This document shows positions 31,654 to 35,061 of a stretch of DNA of 35,061 bases, in pieces. Below the pieces are notes generated by a model, which was given only the letters and a program-made list of their open reading frames with translations, was not told the DNA's origin and made no database searches. A program made the position numbers and the translations under genes. The DNA is from an uncultured Prevotellaceae bacterium (GTDB lineage: Bacteria > Bacteroidota > Bacteroidia > Bacteroidales > Bacteroidaceae), in the NCBI GenBank assembly GCA_945833925.1, contig CAMAFX010000021.1, positions 1 to 35,061 of the forward strand, given 5' to 3'. Every line of letters begins with the position of its first letter. The first letter of the stretch is position 1.

Positions 31654-32610
31654 ATGGAAACAAACAACAAAGAATTTGAGTACAAGAGTGGTTATCTGAA
31701 TGGCTTCCTGATGATCATCATCGACCTGATGCTGTGGGGACTGACTATTTTCACCTTTGTGAGAGCCATACAACTGACAGAAACCCCCGATGCCAAGGAT
31801 TGGTTGTTCGGCGTGGCTGCCACGATGTTCGTTGCCTGCATCATCTTCAGTTGCGGTTTTTCGATGCTGGAGCCAAACGAGGCTAAGGTGATGACCTTCT
31901 TCGGCAAGTATGTAGGAACATTCCGCAAGAACGGTTTCTACTGGCTGAACCCATTCATGAGCGTGAAGAACGTGAGTCTGCGTGCACGCAACCTGAACGC
32001 CGAGCCCATCAAGGTGAACGACAAGACCGGTAATCCTATACTTATAGGTCTGGTAGTAGTATGGCGACTGAAGGACACTTACAAGGCAATCTTCGACATC
32101 GACACCAATGTAGATGCTGTGGGCAACACCGCCGCAGCACGTATGAACAAGTTCGAGAAGTTCGTGTCGATACAGAGTGATTCGGCTCTGCGCGAAGTGG
32201 CAGGAATGTACGCCTATGACAACGAAAGCGACAACGACGGCGACAGACAGGTAACGCTGCGCGATGGAAGCGCCGAGATCAACGAGGTTCTGACCAACAA
32301 ACTGAACGAGCGTCTGGCAATGGCTGGTCTGGAGGTTGTCGAGGCACGCATCAACTACCTGGCCTACGCACCCGAGATTGCAGCCGTGATGCTCCGTCGC
32401 CAGCAGGCAGCAGCCATCATCACAGCACGCGAGAAGATTGTGGACGGTGCGGTGAGCATGGTAAAACTTGCTCTTAACAAACTGTCGGACGAGGACATCG
32501 TGAATCTGGACGAAGAGAAGAAGGCAGCCATGGTGAGCAACCTGCTCGTAGTGCTCTGTGCCGACGAACCTGCTCAGCCTGTCATCAACTCAGGTACTCT
32601 GAATCACTAA
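31654..32610 (+). CDS. SPFH/Band 7 domain membrane protein
   Basis: A 318-residue stomatin/prohibitin-type scaffold. Two N-terminal membrane segments (~16-40 and ~49-68) are followed by the SPFH domain (~70-235: [60 protein letters not shown]) and a C-terminal helical region rich in Ala ([20 protein letters not shown]). It probably oligomerises in the inner membrane in microdomain-like rings. The client is unknown. A 55-residue Arc-like protein starts 4 bp after the stop, and this pair seems to be a unit. The ATG at 31654 follows an A/T-rich leader. Confidence 0.9.
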   Translation: METNNKEFEYKSGYLNGFLMIIIDLMLWGLTIFTFVRAIQLTETPDAKDWLFGVAATMFVACIIFSCGFSMLEPNEAKVMTFFGKYVGTFRKNGFYWLNPFMSVKNVSLRARNLNAEPIKVNDKTGNPILIGLVVVWRLKDTYKAIFDIDTNVDAVGNTAAARMNKFEKFVSIQSDSALREVAGMYAYDNESDNDGDRQVTLRDGSAEINEVLTNKLNERLAMAGLEVVEARINYLAYAPEIAAVMLRRQQAAAIITAREKIVDGAVSMVKLALNKLSDEDIVNLDEEKKAAMVSNLLVVLCADEPAQPVINSGTLNH

Positions 32611-32614
32611 AAGA

Positions 32615-32782
32615 ATGGCAAAAGAGAAGGAAAATACGAAAAGTTTTGTGCTGCGACTGGACGCCAAGACGATGAGCGCCCTCGAGGCATGGGCTGCCGA
32701 TGAGTTCCGCTCCACCAACGGCCAGATACAGTGGATACTGACCGAGGCGCTGAAGAAGGCTGGCAGGATGAAGAAGAATTGA
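32615..32782 (+). CDS. Arc-like ribbon-helix-helix protein (55 aa)
   Basis: A 55-residue protein starting 4 bp after the SPFH stop. The sequence fits a ribbon-helix-helix (Arc/MetJ) fold. A basic arm (MAKEKENTK) is followed by a beta strand with alternating residues (SFVLRLD, ~10-16), helix A (~17-31, KTMSALEAWAADEF), a turn with STNGQ, helix B (~36-50, IQWILTEALKKA) and a basic tail. RHH dimers bind DNA through the strand. With no toxin adjacent, it may instead be a small SPFH partner or autoregulator. The Asn-Gly-Gln turn plus Leu/Ile spacing is good support despite the short length. The gene is followed by a strong terminator. Confidence 0.78.
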   Translation: MAKEKENTKSFVLRLDAKTMSALEAWAADEFRSTNGQIQWILTEALKKAGRMKKN

Positions 32783-32839
32783 TCCGCTCTCAGGCAAAAG
32801 ATATTTTCAGCAACAGACATCTACCATCAAACAAACAAC

Positions 32840-32871
32840 AAGGTGTAGTTCCGTGAAAGGAACTACACCTT
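32840..32871. terminator. bidirectional terminator between the Arc-like gene and pnp
   Basis: AAGGTGTAGTTCC (32840-32852) pairs perfectly over 13 bp with GGAACTACACCTT (32859-32871) around GTGAAA. It is followed by ATTTATATATA on the plus strand and TTGTTTGTTTG on the minus strand, serving both convergent transcripts. Confidence 0.9.
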
Positions 32872-32934
32872 ATTTATATATATACTATAGAGAGGATGAA
32901 TCTCTATGGCATCTGTCAGTATAGGCTTGCAGAA

Positions 32935-35061
32935 TTACTCTGCTGCTGGAGCCTCGGGAGCAGGCTGCTCGCCTTCCTCACGACGTGGGCGACGATCGCC
33001 ACGGTCGCGACGCTCACCGCGGTCACGACGCTCGCCACGCTCTGGACGTGGACGACGCTCGCGCTCTACATAACCCTCGGGCTTCTCGAGAAGCACGCGG
33101 CGAGAGAGCTTGAACTTGCCGGTCTTAGGATCGATGTCAACAAGCTTAACCTGAAGCTTGTCACCCTCCTTGATGCCAGCCTCCTCGACAGTCTCAAGAC
33201 GCTTCCAGTCGATCTCAGAGATATGGAGCAGACCGTCCTTGCCAGGCATGAACTCTACGAAGCAACCGTAAGGCATGATGCTGCGAACGGTACCGTCGTA
33301 AACCTCGCCTATCTCTGGGATGGCAACGATAGCCTTGATCTTAGCCATTGCAGCGTCGATAACGTCCTTGCAAGGGCCGCTTACCTGAACCTTGCCTACG
33401 CCGTCTTCCTCGTCGATGGTGATGGTAGCACCAGTCTCTTCCTGTATACCCTGGATGATCTTACCGCCAGGACCGATGACAGCACCGATGAACTCCTTAG
33501 GAATGATGATCTGCTCGATGCGTGGTACATGAGGCTTGAGTTCTGGACGTGGAGCGTCGAGAGTCTTCATCATCTCAGCAAGGATGTGCTCGCGACCAGC
33601 CTTTGCCTGCATGAGAGCCTTCTCGAGAATCTCGTATGAGAGACCGTCGCACTTGATATCCATCTGTGTTGCTGTAAGACCCTTAGGAGTACCTGTGGTC
33701 TTGAAGTCCATATCGCCAAGGTGATCCTCGTCGCCAAGGATATCGCTGAGCACTGCATACTTGTCCTCGCCTGGGTTCTTGATGAGACCCATGGCAATAC
33801 CGCTGACAGGAGCAGAGATGGGCACACCGGCATCCATCAATGCAAGGCAGCCAGCACATGTACTAGCCATAGAACTTGAACCGTTAGACTCGAGGATATC
33901 GCTTACCACGCGGATGGTGTAAGGAAAGTCAGCAGGAATCTGACCCTTCAGACCGCGCCATGCCAGGTGGCCGTGACCAATCTCGCGGCGTCCTACGCCA
34001 CGCTGAGCCTTAGCCTCGCCGGTTGAGAATGGAGGGAAGTTGTAGTGGAGAAGGAAACGCTGGTAGCTCTTGTCGAGAACGTCGTCGACGAGCTTCTCGT
34101 CGAGCTTGGTTCCGAGAGTACAGGTAGCGAGCGACTGAGTCTCACCACGTGTGAAGATAGCGCTTCCGTGAGGCATTGGCAGAGGACTTGCCTCGCACCA
34201 GATAGGACGGATGTCGGTAGTCTTACGACCATCGAGACGTGTACCCTCGTCGAGGATACAGCGACGCATGGCGTCCTTCTCTACATCGTGATAGTAGCGG
34301 TCGATGAGAGCGTTCTTCTCCTCGAGCTCGTCGGGAGTAAGGTCGGCATGAGCCTCAGCGTAGCTAACCTTGAAGTCCTCGCGAATCTTCTCGAATGCCT
34401 CGAAGCGAGCGTGCTTCTCGAGAGCCTGCTTTGTAACGTCGTATGCTGGCTGGTAGCACTCCTTCTTGACCTGCTCGCGGAGGTCCTCGTCGTTAACCTC
34501 GTGGCAGTACTCACGCTTAACGTCAGTACCCAGTTCCTTAGAGAGTTCCTTCTGCAGGCGGCACATTGGCTTGATAGCCTCGTGAGCAGCCTTCAGTGCG
34601 TTCAAGAGGTCAATTTCCTGAACCTCCTTCATCTCACCCTCAACCATCATGATGTTCTCCTCGGTAGCACCGACCATAAGGTCCATGTCTGCCTGCTTGA
34701 GCTGCTCGAATGTTGGGTTGATGACGAACTCTCCGTTGATGCGAGCTACGCGAACCTCCGAAATAGGAGCCTCGAATGGTATGTCGCTGGCAGCCAGAGC
34801 TGCAGAAGCTGCGAAACCAGCCAATGCATCAGGCATATCCACGCCATCGGCAGAGAAGAGGATAACGTTAACATAAACCTCTGCGTGATAGTTGCTTGGG
34901 AACAGTGGACGCAATGCGCGGTCCACAAGACGACATGTCAGAATCTCGTCGTCGTTTGCTTTACCCTCACGCTTTGTAAAACCACCGGGGAATCTTCCGG
35001 CTGCATAATACTTCTCTCTGTACTCTACCTGCAAGGGCATGAAATCTGTTCCGGGAACGGC
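32935..35061 (-). CDS. pnp: polynucleotide phosphorylase (5' end outside the window)
   Basis: The frame stays open to the window edge (7 codons beyond the first internal Met: AVPGTDF before [15 protein letters not shown]), so roughly the first 50 residues are missing. Two RNase PH-like domains surround the helical linker: [11 protein letters not shown] and DRALRPLFP in the first, then [32 protein letters not shown] and [17 protein letters not shown] in the second. A KH domain ([20 protein letters not shown]) and an S1 domain ([20 protein letters not shown] to LSRR) follow. The enzyme degrades RNA 3'-5' phosphorolytically and acts in the degradosome. After S1 comes an Arg/Glu-rich tail ([20 protein letters not shown]...) of ~45 residues, encoded by a short repeat, perhaps an RNA- or protein-binding extension. 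Confidence 0.97.
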   Translation of the reverse strand, partial: AVPGTDFMPLQVEYREKYYAAGRFPGGFTKREGKANDDEILTCRLVDRALRPLFPSNYHAEVYVNVILFSADGVDMPDALAGFAASAALAASDIPFEAPISEVRVARINGEFVINPTFEQLKQADMDLMVGATEENIMMVEGEMKEVQEIDLLNALKAAHEAIKPMCRLQKELSKELGTDVKREYCHEVNDEDLREQVKKECYQPAYDVTKQALEKHARFEAFEKIREDFKVSYAEAHADLTPDELEEKNALIDRYYHDVEKDAMRRCILDEGTRLDGRKTTDIRPIWCEASPLPMPHGSAIFTRGETQSLATCTLGTKLDEKLVDDVLDKSYQRFLLHYNFPPFSTGEAKAQRGVGRREIGHGHLAWRGLKGQIPADFPYTIRVVSDILESNGSSSMASTCAGCLALMDAGVPISAPVSGIAMGLIKNPGEDKYAVLSDILGDEDHLGDMDFKTTGTPKGLTATQMDIKCDGLSYEILEKALMQAKAGREHILAEMMKTLDAPRPELKPHVPRIEQIIIPKEFIGAVIGPGGKIIQGIQEETGATITIDEEDGVGKVQVSGPCKDVIDAAMAKIKAIVAIPEIGEVYDGTVRSIMPYGCFVEFMPGKDGLLHISEIDWKRLETVEEAGIKEGDKLQVKLVDIDPKTGKFKLSRRVLLEKPEGYVERERRPRPERGERRDRGERRDRGDRRPRREEGEQPAPEAPAAE

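Overview
The window is a chromosomal segment from a member of the Bacteroidota, most likely a Prevotella-like Bacteroidales. The evidence is the Bacteroidota promoter form (TTTG, 19-20 bp, TAnnTTTG) seen repeatedly, A-rich rather than Shine-Dalgarno leaders before start codons, Bacteroidota-specific families (DUF349, DUF6242, DUF6089, Rpn-type PD-(D/E)XK protein), and the conserved order DUF6089-uppS-bamA-ompH-ompH-murI. A GH115 alpha-glucuronidase suggests a plant-xylan-using gut or rumen lifestyle. Species assignment is inference.

Layout. 1-4890: the possible tail of an upstream gene, an Rpn/PD-(D/E)XK protein with a 12-bp tandem repeat, a GH115 glycosidase, and a CorA-type metal transporter preceded by a ~220-nt structured leader with a tiny acidic upstream ORF. 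4920-5187: an internally deleted YpfJ-type zinc metallopeptidase pseudogene. 5408-7258: a DUF349 protein, followed by a phased palindromic array and a terminator. 7511-7692: tRNA-Gln(CTG) on the minus strand with its own promoter and terminator. 7760-13416: a plus-strand operon rsfS-ftsH-cdsA-metG (ribosome silencing, membrane proteolysis, phospholipid synthesis, Met-tRNA charging). 13454-21685: a minus-strand envelope operon DUF6242-DUF6089-uppS-bamA-ompH-ompH-ompH-murI, coupling undecaprenyl carrier synthesis, outer-membrane protein assembly and D-glutamate supply. 21932-23008: ribD (minus). 23027-27684: prmC-recX-comF and then pyrE-SRPBCC-argH (plus). 27754-28350: a lipoprotein with a Rieske-like four-Cys C-terminal half. 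28541-28628: tRNA-Leu(TAA).

28686-31650 is the accessory region. It holds a frameshifted small secreted-protein gene, an array of five ~22-bp palindromes, a poly-C tract, an intact HUH/Y1 transposase (RAYT-like) whose C-terminal half looks like a DprA/LOG-type Rossmann domain, and a slippage-prone A-rich tandem repeat. The window ends with an SPFH protein plus a 55-aa Arc-like ribbon-helix-helix protein, and a convergent pnp gene cut by the window edge.

The best candidates for something undescribed are the RAYT-DprA-like fusion together with the 22-bp phased palindromic arrays (one about 420 bp downstream of it and a sequence-related one at 7.3 kb), and the corA leader, where an 11-residue acidic ORF stops exactly at the first strand of a pair of mutually exclusive hairpins. 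All functions are inferred from sequence reading; no database search was possible.
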